From Hirudo medicinalis (lineage: Eukaryota > Annelida > Clitellata > Hirudinida > Hirudinidae), in contig MPNW01000596.1 in the NCBI GenBank assembly GCA_011800805.1, positions 1 to 34,880 of the forward strand: 34,880 bases of DNA, in the 5' to 3' direction. The position numbers and the translations under genes were made by a program. This document shows positions 1 to 8,730 of this stretch, piece by piece; within the stretch, counting starts at the first letter, position 1; every line of letters begins with the position of its first letter. A model generated the notes under the pieces. It had not been told where the DNA came from. It ran no database searches and was given only the letters and a program-made list of their open reading frames with translations.

Positions 1-41
1 TTCCCAAAGTCTATGATATTTTGTCCTTTAAATATTTCCAT
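1..41 (-). CDS. N-terminus of a probable IS1595-type transposase, cut by the window edge
   Basis: An ATG on the minus strand at 39-41 opens a frame that runs out of the left edge, giving only 13 complete codons (start MEIFKGQNIIDFG). A start with an F-K-G-Q motif followed by a hydrophobic stretch resembles, from memory, the beginning of zinc-ribbon transposases of the IS1595 family, in which a Zn-binding domain follows. The visible piece is too short to prove this. A decayed IS1595-family element lies elsewhere in the window (15525-16030), so the family is at least present in this genome. Confidence 0.35.
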   Translation of the reverse strand, partial: MEIFKGQNIIDFG

Positions 42-414
42 ATAGCTGTTTTTCAACTGTAAACATGTGGAATATATTTGGATAACTCAAAATATTTTTT
101 CGTAATTTAGCAACCAGTTACAAGGAAATTGGATGAAACTGAATGCAGTAAGCACAATTACTAAATCGTTACCGACAACGATAGCTCACTTCGTAAACTG
201 CTCATTATAAGCTATTTTTGGCGTTTTTTTTCAAAAAAAGTAAAAAACCTGATGTTTGCATTCTGTTTTACAGGGTTTTTATCGTTTTACCTGCGTTGCA
301 AAATTATACGCTACTAAAAATTGCGTCAAGTACTCTTTTATAAAGCCTAATATGGTGGAAAAAAATTCACCAATTTTTTAAACAGTTTTTAGCATACTCT
401 CTATAATCAATCGG
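42..414. other. Intergenic region between fabV and the left-edge ORF
   Basis: These 373 AT-rich bases hold no convincing gene. They contain an imperfect hairpin (243-280) that could end fabV transcription. A leftward TAnnTTTG-like element (299-306, read on the minus strand) has a TTG about 20 bp upstream of it. Part of the region may be the end of an insertion sequence whose transposase starts at position 41, but I could not define terminal repeats. Confidence 0.4.
242..280 (-). terminator. Possible terminator downstream of fabV
   Basis: The arms AAAAACCTG (243-251) and CAGGGTTTTT (271-280) pair with one bulged G around a 19-base loop. Read on the minus strand, the hairpin ends in a run of six T. 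It lies about 135 bases after the fabV stop. The long loop and the bulge make it a weak call. Confidence 0.35.
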
Positions 415-1623
415 CTATTTATTTTCTTCTGGTTTAATTAAACCTGGTATATCAATCATTTGGTTAACATCGGCTAAATAATCAACATCTTTAATATCAA
501 AACCAAAGAGATTTAAAAAGTCAGACCTGTAACCTTTTAAATCACCGATTTCTAAAATATTTTCAGTATCGGCAATTTGCCAAAGCTCCATTACTTTAGC
601 TTGCACTTGATCAAGTAATTCCAAATCATCAATGCGGATGCGCCCTTTCTCATCAACAGGTACGGCGTTATTGGTGTACAATCTGTCTTTAAACAAGCGG
701 TAAATTTGCTCAATGCAACCTTCATGTATCCCTTTTTCTTTCATGGCTTTATATAACAGCGAAATGTAAAGCGGTATAACCGGAATGGCTGAACTGGCTT
801 GGGTTACCAACGCTTTGTTTACCGAAACATAAGATTTTCCGTTTAAATCGTTAAGTTTATGATCAATGGTAAAAGCGGTTTTTTCCAGATCATCTTTTGC
901 CCTGCCAATGGTTCCTTTACGATAAACCGGCTCGGTTACCGCTGGGCCAATGTACGAATAGGCAATAGTGATAAACCCCTCGGCCAATACATCGGCAGCT
1001 TTCAAATCGTCTATCCACATTTCCCAATCTTCGCCGCCCATCACCGCAACGGTATCTGCAATTTCTTCTTCGTTTGCAGGTTCAATGCTTATGGTAGAAA
1101 CCACGCCCGAATGAAATTCTACTGTTTTATTGGTAAAAACCCTTTCAATTGGTTTTAAAACGGAACGATGGGTAACGCCCGTTTTGGGGTTTGTACGCAC
1201 CGGCGATGCCAAACTATAAATCAGTAAATCAATTTTACCTAAATCAGCTCTAATCAAATCGATGGTTTGTTGTTTAACTTCATTACTAAAAGCATCTCCA
1301 TTAATACTTTTAGCATACAAACCGGCCTTATGAGCTGCTTTTTCAAATGCTGCGGTATTGTACCAACCCGGCGAAGCCGTTTTATCTTCCTTAGGTTCTT
1401 TTTCGAAGTAAACGCCAATGGTACCGGCATTAGCGCCAAAAGCGCTCGTAATACGCGAAGCCAAACCGAAACCGGTAGAAGCTCCAATTACCAATACTTT
1501 TTGGGGGCCGTTAATTGTTCCTTTACTTTTAATATAGTTAATCTGGTTGATTACATTTTGCTCGCAGCCCACAGGATGAGCCGTTAAACAAATAAATCCG
1601 CGCATTTTGGGTTCAATAATCAT
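415..1623 (-). CDS. fabV: Enoyl-ACP (trans-2-enoyl-CoA) reductase FabV
   Basis: This NADH-dependent enoyl-ACP reductase of the FabV type performs the last reduction step of each fatty-acid elongation cycle in the cytosol. The 402-residue length is normal for the family. The dinucleotide-binding motif GASTGFG is at residues 47-53. The FabV-specific Tyr-X8-Lys catalytic pair is visible as Y234 and K243 in the stretch YRKGTIGRAK. The start beginning MIIEPKMRGF matches the family N-terminus, so the first ATG is used. The gene diverges from uvrA and stands alone. It has a strong Bacteroidota-type promoter at 1658-1689. FabV is a triclosan-insensitive enoyl reductase (known for the family). A FabK-like flavoprotein at 30826-31773 could be a second enoyl reductase, but that is uncertain. 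Confidence 0.95.
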   Translation of the reverse strand: MIIEPKMRGFICLTAHPVGCEQNVINQINYIKSKGTINGPQKVLVIGASTGFGLASRITSAFGANAGTIGVYFEKEPKEDKTASPGWYNTAAFEKAAHKAGLYAKSINGDAFSNEVKQQTIDLIRADLGKIDLLIYSLASPVRTNPKTGVTHRSVLKPIERVFTNKTVEFHSGVVSTISIEPANEEEIADTVAVMGGEDWEMWIDDLKAADVLAEGFITIAYSYIGPAVTEPVYRKGTIGRAKDDLEKTAFTIDHKLNDLNGKSYVSVNKALVTQASSAIPVIPLYISLLYKAMKEKGIHEGCIEQIYRLFKDRLYTNNAVPVDEKGRIRIDDLELLDQVQAKVMELWQIADTENILEIGDLKGYRSDFLNLFGFDIKDVDYLADVNQMIDIPGLIKPEENK

Positions 1624-1657
1624 GGTTTAACAAATTAATCATGTTCGTTTTAAAGGT

Positions 1658-1689
1658 CAAAACTATCCTTAATTTCTTTGCTATGCAAA
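1658..1689 (-). promoter_or_regulatory. Bacteroidota-type promoter for fabV
   Basis: On the minus strand, TTTG (1686-1689) is followed after exactly 20 bases by TAGTTTTG (1658-1665). This matches the TTTG-N20-TAnnTTTG form of the Bacteroidota housekeeping sigma promoter. The predicted start of transcription lies about 30 bases before the fabV ATG. Confidence 0.7.
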
Positions 1690-2014
1690 TGAATGTTTAT
1701 TCCTTGCCGGCAGAAGGTGCAATTTGAAAACACTTAAATTTGATTTTTAGATAAACCGCTAAAAAATAATTCGCCTTAATAATCAAACTTAAAAACGGCC
1801 TTAATACCAATCTTTATCCGGCCGAACCGGAATATTTTCAGATAAAAAGATGAATCTAAACAGCAAATCAGCCCGATTTTATTAAAAACTCATTTTAAAA
1901 TCATTTATATTTCGGCTTGGCTGTGGTTAAACGCTTGTTAATATGAATTTTGTAAACGTACCCAAAAACAGAGCAGCCGGCGCTTGTTTAAATATTTATT
2001 ATGGTACTTTTAAC

Positions 2015-2022
2015 TACTTTTG
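2015..2022 (+). promoter_or_regulatory. Putative -7 element for uvrA
   Basis: TACTTTTG matches TAnnTTTG and lies 24 bases before the uvrA ATG at 2047. A near match, TACTTTTA (2005-2012), lies upstream with a TTG 18 bases before it, so either could be used. No TTTG lies at the ideal distance from the first one. Confidence 0.45.
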
Positions 2023-2046
2023 CAAGTTATTTTTATCCATAAGTAT

Positions 2047-4904
2047 ATGAGCCAAAAACAGGTTGATCTGGGCGAACAAAAGAATGTAGAAGTTTATGGC
2101 GCCAGGGTACACAATCTCAAAAACATAGACGTTCATTTTCCGCGAAACAAGTTGGTGGTTATTACAGGTTTAAGCGGCAGCGGAAAATCTTCGTTAGCTT
2201 TTGATACCATTTATGCCGAGGGGCAACGCCGATATATGGAAACGTTTTCGGCTTATTCGCGTCAATTTATGGGCGGAATGGAAAGGCTGATGTTGATCAG
2301 GTTTTGGGCTTAAGCCCGGTAATTGCCATTGAGCAGAAAACTACCTCTAAAAATCCTCGCAGTACGGTTGGCACCATCACCGAAATTTATGATTTTATGC
2401 GCTTGCTGTTTGCCCGTGTAGCTGACGCTTTCAGCTATCATACCGGAGAGAAAATGGAGCGCATGGGCGAAGATCAAATTTTGCAAAACATTTACCAAAA
2501 GTTTAACGGCCGGTCAATTAACATTTTATCGCCGGTTGTTAAAGGACGAAAAGGGCATTACCGAGAATTGTTTGAACAAATACGCAAACAAGGTTATGTA
2601 AAGGTTCGCATTGACGGCCATATTAAGGACATTGCAGCCAAAATGCAGGTTGACCGATACAAAATTCACGATATTGAGATTGTGGTTGACAGGCTGATTG
2701 CAGATGTAAAAGACCAAAAACGGTTGGCAAACAGTATTCAAACAGCCATGCGACTAGGTAAAGGGATTATTAAAATAAGCGATAACGATAATCAAGCAGC
2801 ACACTTCAGTAAATTTTTGATGTGCCCAACAACCGGAATTTCTTATGATGAACCACAGCCCAATAGTTTCTCTTTTAACTCGCCTTATGGCGCTTGCGGG
2901 CATTGCGATGGTTTGGGTTATATTTCAGTGGTTGATAAAGAGAGCGTAATGCCAAACTTAAAGTTGAGCATTATAAACGGCGGCTTGGCTCCAATTGGTG
3001 AGTACCGCAATATTTGGATTTTTCAGGCGTTAAAAGCGGTTGCCAAAAAATATCGGTTTTCTTTATCAACCCCGTTGGAAAAACTAACGGATGAACAAAT
3101 AGACGTTATTTTAAACGGCAGTCGAGAATTAATTTCGGTAAACGTTGAATACAATAAATGGGACGTACAGAACTATCAAATTAATTATACGGGTTTAATT
3201 AAACTGCTGGAAGAGCAATCTGAAAACAGAGGAGGCGCCGCACAGGGAGATATGGATGCTTATCGTAAATTGAAAACTTGCCCCCAATGCAACGGAGCAA
3301 GATTAAAAAAAGAAAGTCTGCATTTTAAACTCGATGGTAAAAACATATTCGAGTTGGCCGAAATGGACATTGTTTCCTTAAAAAACTGGTTTGAGAAAAT
3401 AGAAGAACGCCTAAGCAATCGTCAAAACGCCATTGCCAAAGAAATTTTGAAAGAAATAAGAACTCGTATCGACTTTTTAATCGATGTGGGTTTAAATTAC
3501 TTATCGCTTAACCGTCCTTCTGGAACCTTATCCGGAGGCGAAGCGCAGCGCATTCGGCTGGCCACGCAAATTGGTTCTCAATTAATGAATGTGATGTACA
3601 TTTTGGACGAACCAAGTATCGGATTACACCAAAGAGACAACGAACGCTTAATTAAAGCCTTAAAAAATCTACGCAATTTAGGCAACACCGTTTTGGTGGT
3701 AGAACATGACAAGGATATGATTTTGGAAGCCGATCACGTGATAGATATGGGCCCTGCTGCCGGCATTCATGGCGGCGCAATTGTTGCACAAGGCACTCCT
3801 CAACAAATCCTAAAAGCAAAAACACTTACCTCCGCCTATTTAAACGGGACAAAAACGATAGAAATACCCAAAAAACGCAGAAAAGGAAACGGGCAAAAAC
3901 TATCAATTATCAATGCCGGCGGCCATAACCTTAAAAAGGTATCGGTGAGTTTTCCGTTGGGTAAATTTATTGCTGTTACAGGCGTATCGGGTAGCGGAAA
4001 ATCCAGCCTCATCACAGAAACTTTATATCCCATACTTAATCATCATTTTTTTAGAGCTAAAAAAAAACCCTTGCCTTATCAAAAAATAATCGGGTTAAAT
4101 AAAATTGATAAGGTAATTGAAATAGATCAGGCTCCAATTGGCCGTACCCCCCGTTCCAACCCTTCTACTTATACCGGAGTTTTTTCCGATATCCGAAACT
4201 TATTTGTTCAGTTGCCCGAAGCAAAAATTCGAGGTTATAAACCCGGCCGTTTTTCGTTTAATGTAAAAGGCGGCAGGTGCGAATCTTGTCAAGGCGGAGG
4301 CATGAAAATAATTGAAATGAATTTTTTACCCGATGTACAAACGCTTTGCCAAGAATGTGGCGGAAAGCGGTATAACAGGGAAACGCTGGAAGTTCGCTAT
4401 CGCGGCAAATCTGTTAGCGACGTATTAGATATGAGCATTGAAGAAGCTTGCACTTTTTTCGAAAACCAGCCCTCCATCTATCGCAAAATTAAAACTTTAC
4501 ATGATGTTGGATTGGGCTATATCCGTTTAGGGCAGCCCTCAACCACTCTTTCGGGGGGCGAGGCGCAACGCGTTAAACTGGCCGCCGAACTTTCTAAAAA
4601 AGATACCGGCAAAACCTTTTACATATTGGACGAACCTACTACCGGCTTGCATTTTGAAGACGTTAATGTGCTGCTCGGCGTACTCAATAAATTGGTAGAC
4701 AGAGGAAATACCGTATTGGTAATAGAACATAATTTAGATGTGATTAAAACCGCAGACTGGGTAATTGATCTGGGAAAGGAAGGCGGTGCAAACGGAGGCA
4801 ATATCATTTTTGAAGGCGCTCCCGAATCATTAATAAAAAGCCCAATCAGTTTAACAGGAATGTTTTTAAAGAAAGAATTTGATTGGAAAAAGACTTCTAT
4901 TTAG
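2047..4904 (+). pseudogene. uvrA: UvrA, excinuclease ABC subunit A, interrupted by a one-base frameshift
   Basis: UvrA is the damage-recognition ATPase of nucleotide-excision repair. Two frames together cover the whole protein: 2047-2313 (Walker A GLSGSGKS at residues 41-48, then a stop at 2311) and, from about 2289, a second frame to 4904. They join at 2287-2288, where one base of a codon between AGG and GAT is missing. Restored, the product would be about 952 residues, the usual UvrA size. The second part has both ABC signatures (LSGGEAQRIRLA, LSGGEAQRVKLA), the second Walker A (GVSGSGKSS), two Walker B motifs with LDEP, and a complete CxxC-CxxC zinc finger near the C-terminus. The first zinc finger has CPTT where the family often has CPxC. 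The last residues (about DWKKTSI) overlap an IS5-like remnant and may come from it. Because every motif is intact, a sequencing error or a very recent mutation is likelier than an old pseudogene. Confidence 0.93.
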
Positions 4905-5077
4905 CGCCTAAAGCTAAAAACGAACGATGGTCTTACGATTATGTTCTGCTTTTTAAATTTCTGATATCACAGAGACGCTACAATTTCTCGGACGAGCAAG
5001 TTGAGCTCCAGATCAATGACAGGGTGAGTTTTATGCGGTTTTTGGGCTTAAGGGATTTCCGATTAATGAATAATTGA
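4883..5077 (+). pseudogene. IS5-family transposase N-terminal remnant
   Basis: A 64-codon frame contains YDYVLLFKFLISQRRYNFSD followed by EQVELQINDRVSFMRFLGL. This is the typical N-terminal block of IS5-family (DUF772-type) transposases, which read roughly YDPVLMFK.L.LQR.YNLSDEQ.E.QI.DR.SF..FLGL. The frame then degenerates and stops at 5077, without the DDE catalytic domain. The remnant begins inside the last codons of uvrA in another frame and abuts an IS30 remnant. It is therefore a non-functional scar. No terminal repeats were identified. Confidence 0.75.
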
Positions 5078-5118
5078 AGGAAATGTATTAGGAATAGGAA
5101 TTTTAATAAGATGTAAGT

Positions 5119-5245
5119 TCAAGTGATATGTGCAATTTTTTGTTGTAGCGCTTGTTTAGCAGTTTTATAATTAAATTTTCTTATTGGCCTATTGTTTATT
5201 TTTTCTTTCTACTTCATTTACTTGTTCTTCGGTTAAAAATTTAAA
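5119..5245 (-). pseudogene. IS30-family transposase C-terminal remnant
   Basis: On the minus strand, one frame reads LTEEQVNEVERK. After a one-base shift in an A run it continues INNRPIRKFNYKTAKQALQQ and KIAHIT, then stops (5119-5121). The block NNRPRK.x.YKTP followed by a short tail is the hallmark C-terminus of IS30-family integrases, so this is an old fragment of one. Upstream the reading frame is lost. Together with the IS5 fragment, it fills the gap between uvrA and the HD phosphohydrolase gene. Confidence 0.7.
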
Positions 5246-5318
5246 TATATAAATATCTCGCTTTGATTGTAAATAATTTCTTAATTATTAATCGAACTCA
5301 GGCTAAAAGCCTTAAAAG

Positions 5319-6548
5319 TTAAATATCTCTTGTATAACACAGAATGTGTTTTTTAACGGTTTTATCAAGCGATTCCAGATTAGAAAGATCTGATGCTTTT
5401 GCAATGTCAATTAAACTGTTGTTTTTCATTAAAACATTAATGTTGCTGTTTTGTGCATTATAGGCTCTGTTTTTAATTATGTCGGTAAAAACAAAATAAG
5501 AAGTTTCTTTTTTATTTATATTCAGCGTTTTCATTGCCTGAGAAACCATTCTTTGCACCCTCGCTTTATCCGGCTTTTTTTTGGTTATTTCTACTTTATA
5601 AAGCCTTCTGGCATTTAGCATATGGCAAAGCCTAACCAAAATAGGGTCTTTCTCTCCAATCCATACTTTTAAGGAGGTATAAATATCTTGATCATCCAGT
5701 TTTGCAAACTGTATCAGGTGCTCTTCTTGTTTAAAAAATTGCTCGGCTGTTACTTGTTTTCTGAGGAAGTGTTCTAACGCGGGGGAGGCAAACAACTCAA
5801 CGCCTTCTATAGTCAGTTTTTTTGCTCTTTCCAATATCTTTGCCAATAATTGCTCGGCTGCAATAACAGTTTTGTGCAAATAAACCTGCCAATACATTAA
5901 ACGCCGGGCAATTAAAAACTTCTCAACAGAATAAATTCCTTTTTCTTCTATTACTAAATGTTCTTCTGCCACGTTAAACATTTTAATAATGCGATCAAAA
6001 CTGATTACGCCTTCGCTAACGCCTGTAAAAAAACTATCGCGAATAAGATAATCCATTCTATCCAAATCTAACTGCCCTGAAATAAGCTGGTAAAAAAAGG
6101 GACGTTTATAGTTTCCGTTAAAAATTTCTATCGCCAAGCTTAATTGTCCTTTAAACTCCTCATTAAGTTTATCCATTATCAGCATGGAAATGTCTTCGTG
6201 CATAATGCCGGTTACTAAAGCATATTCCAAAGCATGCGAAAATGGCCCATGGCCAATATCGTGCAATAAAACAGCAATGGTTCCGGCCTCTGCCTCTTCG
6301 GCGCTAATCATTACCCCTTTGCCCCGAAGCACCTCTATGGCCAAGCTCATCAAATGCATCGCCCCTAAAGCGTGATGAAAACGGGTGTGTAATGCGCCGG
6401 GATAAATCAAATGTGTCATCCCTGTTTGCTTGATATATCTTAACCGTTGGAAATAGGGGTGAGAGATGAGGTCAAAAATTAACGATGAGGGAATATTGAT
6501 GAATCCGTAAACGGGGTCATTAATAATTTTCTTCTTATTCAAAATCAT
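5319..6548 (-). CDS. HD-domain phosphohydrolase (SAMHD1/dGTPase-like)
   Basis: A 409-residue protein of the HD superfamily related to dNTP triphosphohydrolases. The metal-binding signature is visible: H54 and H58/H59 in HTRFHHALG, the HD pair at 96-97 in LLHDIGHGPFSH, and the downstream Asp in DLDRMDYLIRD. The start is set at the ATG at 6546-6548 because the protein then begins with the conserved segment KKKIINDPVYGFI. A longer in-frame start at 6734 would overlap the divergent porX gene and adds a non-conserved segment. The substrate cannot be told from sequence; a deoxynucleotide triphosphate or related nucleotide is the family expectation. Upstream is the divergent porX, with about 100 bases between. 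Confidence 0.88.
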   Translation of the reverse strand: MILNKKKIINDPVYGFINIPSSLIFDLISHPYFQRLRYIKQTGMTHLIYPGALHTRFHHALGAMHLMSLAIEVLRGKGVMISAEEAEAGTIAVLLHDIGHGPFSHALEYALVTGIMHEDISMLIMDKLNEEFKGQLSLAIEIFNGNYKRPFFYQLISGQLDLDRMDYLIRDSFFTGVSEGVISFDRIIKMFNVAEEHLVIEEKGIYSVEKFLIARRLMYWQVYLHKTVIAAEQLLAKILERAKKLTIEGVELFASPALEHFLRKQVTAEQFFKQEEHLIQFAKLDDQDIYTSLKVWIGEKDPILVRLCHMLNARRLYKVEITKKKPDKARVQRMVSQAMKTLNINKKETSYFVFTDIIKNRAYNAQNSNINVLMKNNSLIDIAKASDLSNLESLDKTVKKHILCYTRDI

Positions 6549-6647
6549 AATTATAATTGATTCGTTACAAATTTTGTTAATTTTATCAACATTTTTAAAA
6601 AACAGCGTATCAATTGAGCGCTGTAAAAGTAAAAACAAGTTAATAAT

Positions 6648-8201
6648 ATGCAAGAAACCAAAATACTTTGGGCAGACGATGAGATTAACCTGCTTAAGCC
6701 GCATATTCTTTTTTTGAACGAAAAAGGATATCATATTACCCCCTTTACAAATGGAAATGATGCTTTAGATGCTTTTAGCAAAGAACACTTTGATTTGGTT
6801 TTTCTAGATGAGAATATGCCTGGAATGTCTGGCCTGGAAGCTCTTGCTGCCATTAAAAATATACGGTCTGATGTGCCTGTGGTATTAATTACCAAAAGCG
6901 AAGAAGAAAACCTGATGGAAGATGCCATCGGCTCCAAAATAGACGACTATCTGATAAAACCGGTAAATCCCAAACAGATTTTACTAACCATCAAAAAAAA
7001 CCTTGACAATAAACGTTTGATAAACGAAAAAACTTCCTCTGCCTACCAACAAGATTTTAGACGCTTAGGAATGACGCTTAACGATAATCTTAATTTTGAT
7101 GAATGGGTTGAGGTTTACAAAAAACTTGTTTTTTGGGAGCTTGAACTCGAAAAACTGGAAGATCAGCAAATGCACGAAATTTTAACCCAGCAAAAGGCCG
7201 AAGCAAACATGCTGTTTTCAAAATATGTGGCCGGCAATTATTTGGATTGGATTAACGCCAAAAAACCGGCTCCGCTGTTTTCTCACGAATTGATGAAAAA
7301 AAAAGTGTTTCCTTTAATTAACCCCAACATACCTACTTTTTTTATTCTTATTGATAATTTACGCTACGACCAATGGAAAGTTATCCATCCGCTGATTGGC
7401 GAATATTTTAGATTGGAAGAAGAAGATACTTACTCAAGTATTTTACCCTCGGCAACTCAATATGCCCGCAACGCCATTTTTTCGGGCTTGCCTCCTCTTG
7501 ACATGGAAAAACGGTTTCCTTCGCTATGGCAAAATGACGACGAGGAGTGTGGCAAAAATTTACATGAAGAAGAGTTTTTGGCAGACCAAATTAAACGAAG
7601 CCTACGAAAAGACTGTAAATTCAGCTACCATAAAATACTAACCTTTGAGCAAGGAAAAGAGTTAACAGAGCAGGTAAACAACCTTTTTCAGAACGATTTT
7701 AATGCCTTGGTTTACAACTTTGTTGACATGCTGAGCCATGCCCGTACCGATATGCAAATGATTCGGGAACTGGCCAACGATGACGCCGCTTACCGATCTT
7801 TAACCCTGTCTTGGTTTGAGCATTCTCCTCTTTTAGATTTATTGAAAAAAATATCTCAAAAAAACGTCAAACTGGTTATAACCACCGACCATGGAACCAT
7901 TCGCGTAAAAACCCCGAGCAAAGTAGTTGGCGACAGAAACACAAACACCAATTTACGTTACAAACAAGGCAAAAACCTGAATTACAACCCTAAAGAGGTT
8001 TTTTTAATAAAAAACCCTCACGATGCGCTTTTGCCCAAAACAAATATCAGTTCCTGCTATATCTTTGCCAAAGAAGATCTCTATTTTGTTTATCAAAACA
8101 ATTACAACCAGTTTGTAAATTATTATAACGAAACATTTCAACACGGAGGCATTTCGTTAGAAGAGATGATTATTCCGTTTGTAACCTATTGTTCCAAATA
8201 A
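6648..8201 (+). CDS. porX: PorX-type response regulator with C-terminal PglZ (alkaline-phosphatase-like) domain
   Basis: The 517-residue protein has a receiver domain (about 1-120) followed by a PglZ domain, the architecture of PorX, a regulator of the type IX secretion system and gliding in Bacteroidota. In the receiver domain the acidic pocket is D10/D11, the phosphoacceptor D54 (FLDENMPG), the conserved Thr T82 and the Lys K104 (IKPVNP). The PglZ part shows metal-site motifs: D236 in LIDNLRYDQ, T270 in LPSATQY, the TTDHGT segment, and the terminal FQHGGISLEEMIIP block. PorX is reported to act as a nucleotide phosphodiesterase and to pair with the kinase PorY, which is not in this window. 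Its stop overlaps the tsaE start (TAATG), indicating translational coupling. It diverges from the HD gene. Confidence 0.93.
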   Translation: MQETKILWADDEINLLKPHILFLNEKGYHITPFTNGNDALDAFSKEHFDLVFLDENMPGMSGLEALAAIKNIRSDVPVVLITKSEEENLMEDAIGSKIDDYLIKPVNPKQILLTIKKNLDNKRLINEKTSSAYQQDFRRLGMTLNDNLNFDEWVEVYKKLVFWELELEKLEDQQMHEILTQQKAEANMLFSKYVAGNYLDWINAKKPAPLFSHELMKKKVFPLINPNIPTFFILIDNLRYDQWKVIHPLIGEYFRLEEEDTYSSILPSATQYARNAIFSGLPPLDMEKRFPSLWQNDDEECGKNLHEEEFLADQIKRSLRKDCKFSYHKILTFEQGKELTEQVNNLFQNDFNALVYNFVDMLSHARTDMQMIRELANDDAAYRSLTLSWFEHSPLLDLLKKISQKNVKLVITTDHGTIRVKTPSKVVGDRNTNTNLRYKQGKNLNYNPKEVFLIKNPHDALLPKTNISSCYIFAKEDLYFVYQNNYNQFVNYYNETFQHGGISLEEMIIPFVTYCSK

Positions 8202-8659
8202 TGGAAAAAATAAAAGTTAAGAGCATTCTGGAATTATCTTCTCTTGCAAAAAAACTGAGCGCTTTTGCCCAAGGTATTCCTTTTTTTACGTTTGAGGGCG
8301 AAATCGGCGCCGGCAAAACCACTTTTATTAGCGCTTTTTGCAAATTTTTAGGCGTTACCGAAACGATTAGCAGCCCAACTTTTTCTATTATAAATCAGTA
8401 CCAAGGCGCAAAAAACAACATCTATCACTTCGATTTTTATCGGTTAAAACACCAACAAGAAGCCTATGACATTGGCTATGAAGATTATTTCTTCAGCGAT
8501 TCGGTATGCTTAATAGAATGGCCAAGCAAAGTGGCAGATCTGCTGCCGGAAAAATATGTGCAGGTTTGCATCAATGTTGAACCCGACGGCTCCCGTACTT
8601 TTATATTCAACAAAATACAGCCTTGCAATAATTTCAAAAACAAAACTCTTTCTCTTTAA
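8201..8659 (+). CDS. tsaE: TsaE, tRNA N6-threonylcarbamoyladenosine (t6A) biosynthesis ATPase
   Basis: TsaE is the ATPase that works with TsaB and TsaD to place t6A at position 37 of ANN-decoding tRNAs. The 152-residue protein has Walker A GEIGAGKT (33-40) followed by the family motifs SSPTFSI, YHFDFYRL and CLIEWP. The ATG at 8201 shares its A with the porX stop codon. The in-frame upstream start would add only four residues inside porX. The co-directional neighbours porX and ald suggest one transcription unit. Confidence 0.93.
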   Translation: MEKIKVKSILELSSLAKKLSAFAQGIPFFTFEGEIGAGKTTFISAFCKFLGVTETISSPTFSIINQYQGAKNNIYHFDFYRLKHQQEAYDIGYEDYFFSDSVCLIEWPSKVADLLPEKYVQVCINVEPDGSRTFIFNKIQPCNNFKNKTLSL

Positions 8660-8730
8660 CTCAAAATTATTGTTAATGAGGATTGATATATTTTCTGTAT
8701 CTTCAAAAACAAAACTTTATTAAAGATAAA

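Larger units (their letters stand above)
1624..2046. other. Divergent intergenic region fabV / uvrA
   Basis: The 423 bases separate the divergent fabV and uvrA genes. The left end carries the fabV promoter, and the right end carries a TAnnTTTG element for uvrA. A 35-codon open frame (1942-2050) ends with its stop overlapping the uvrA ATG, but nothing else supports it as a gene. I see no RNA gene in the remainder. Confidence 0.5.

Noticed and set aside
299..329. Leftward TTG-N20-TAATTTTG promoter-like match
   Set aside because: It would transcribe straight through the hairpin at 242-280 and needs a 250-base leader to reach the only downstream ORF, so it is likely a chance match in AT-rich DNA.
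1942..2050. A 35-codon open frame whose stop overlaps the uvrA start (ATGA)
   Set aside because: The overlap looks like coupling, but the putative uvrA promoter lies inside this frame, the peptide has no recognisable features, and such a short frame is expected by chance.
5299..5325. Short hairpin (AGGCT/AGCCT) after the HD gene as a terminator
   Set aside because: The loop is only about three bases and no T run follows on the minus strand.
6549..6734. N-terminal extension of the HD phosphohydrolase by 62 residues
   Set aside because: It overlaps the start of porX on the other strand and has no family similarity; the ATG at 6546-6548 fits the conserved N-terminus.
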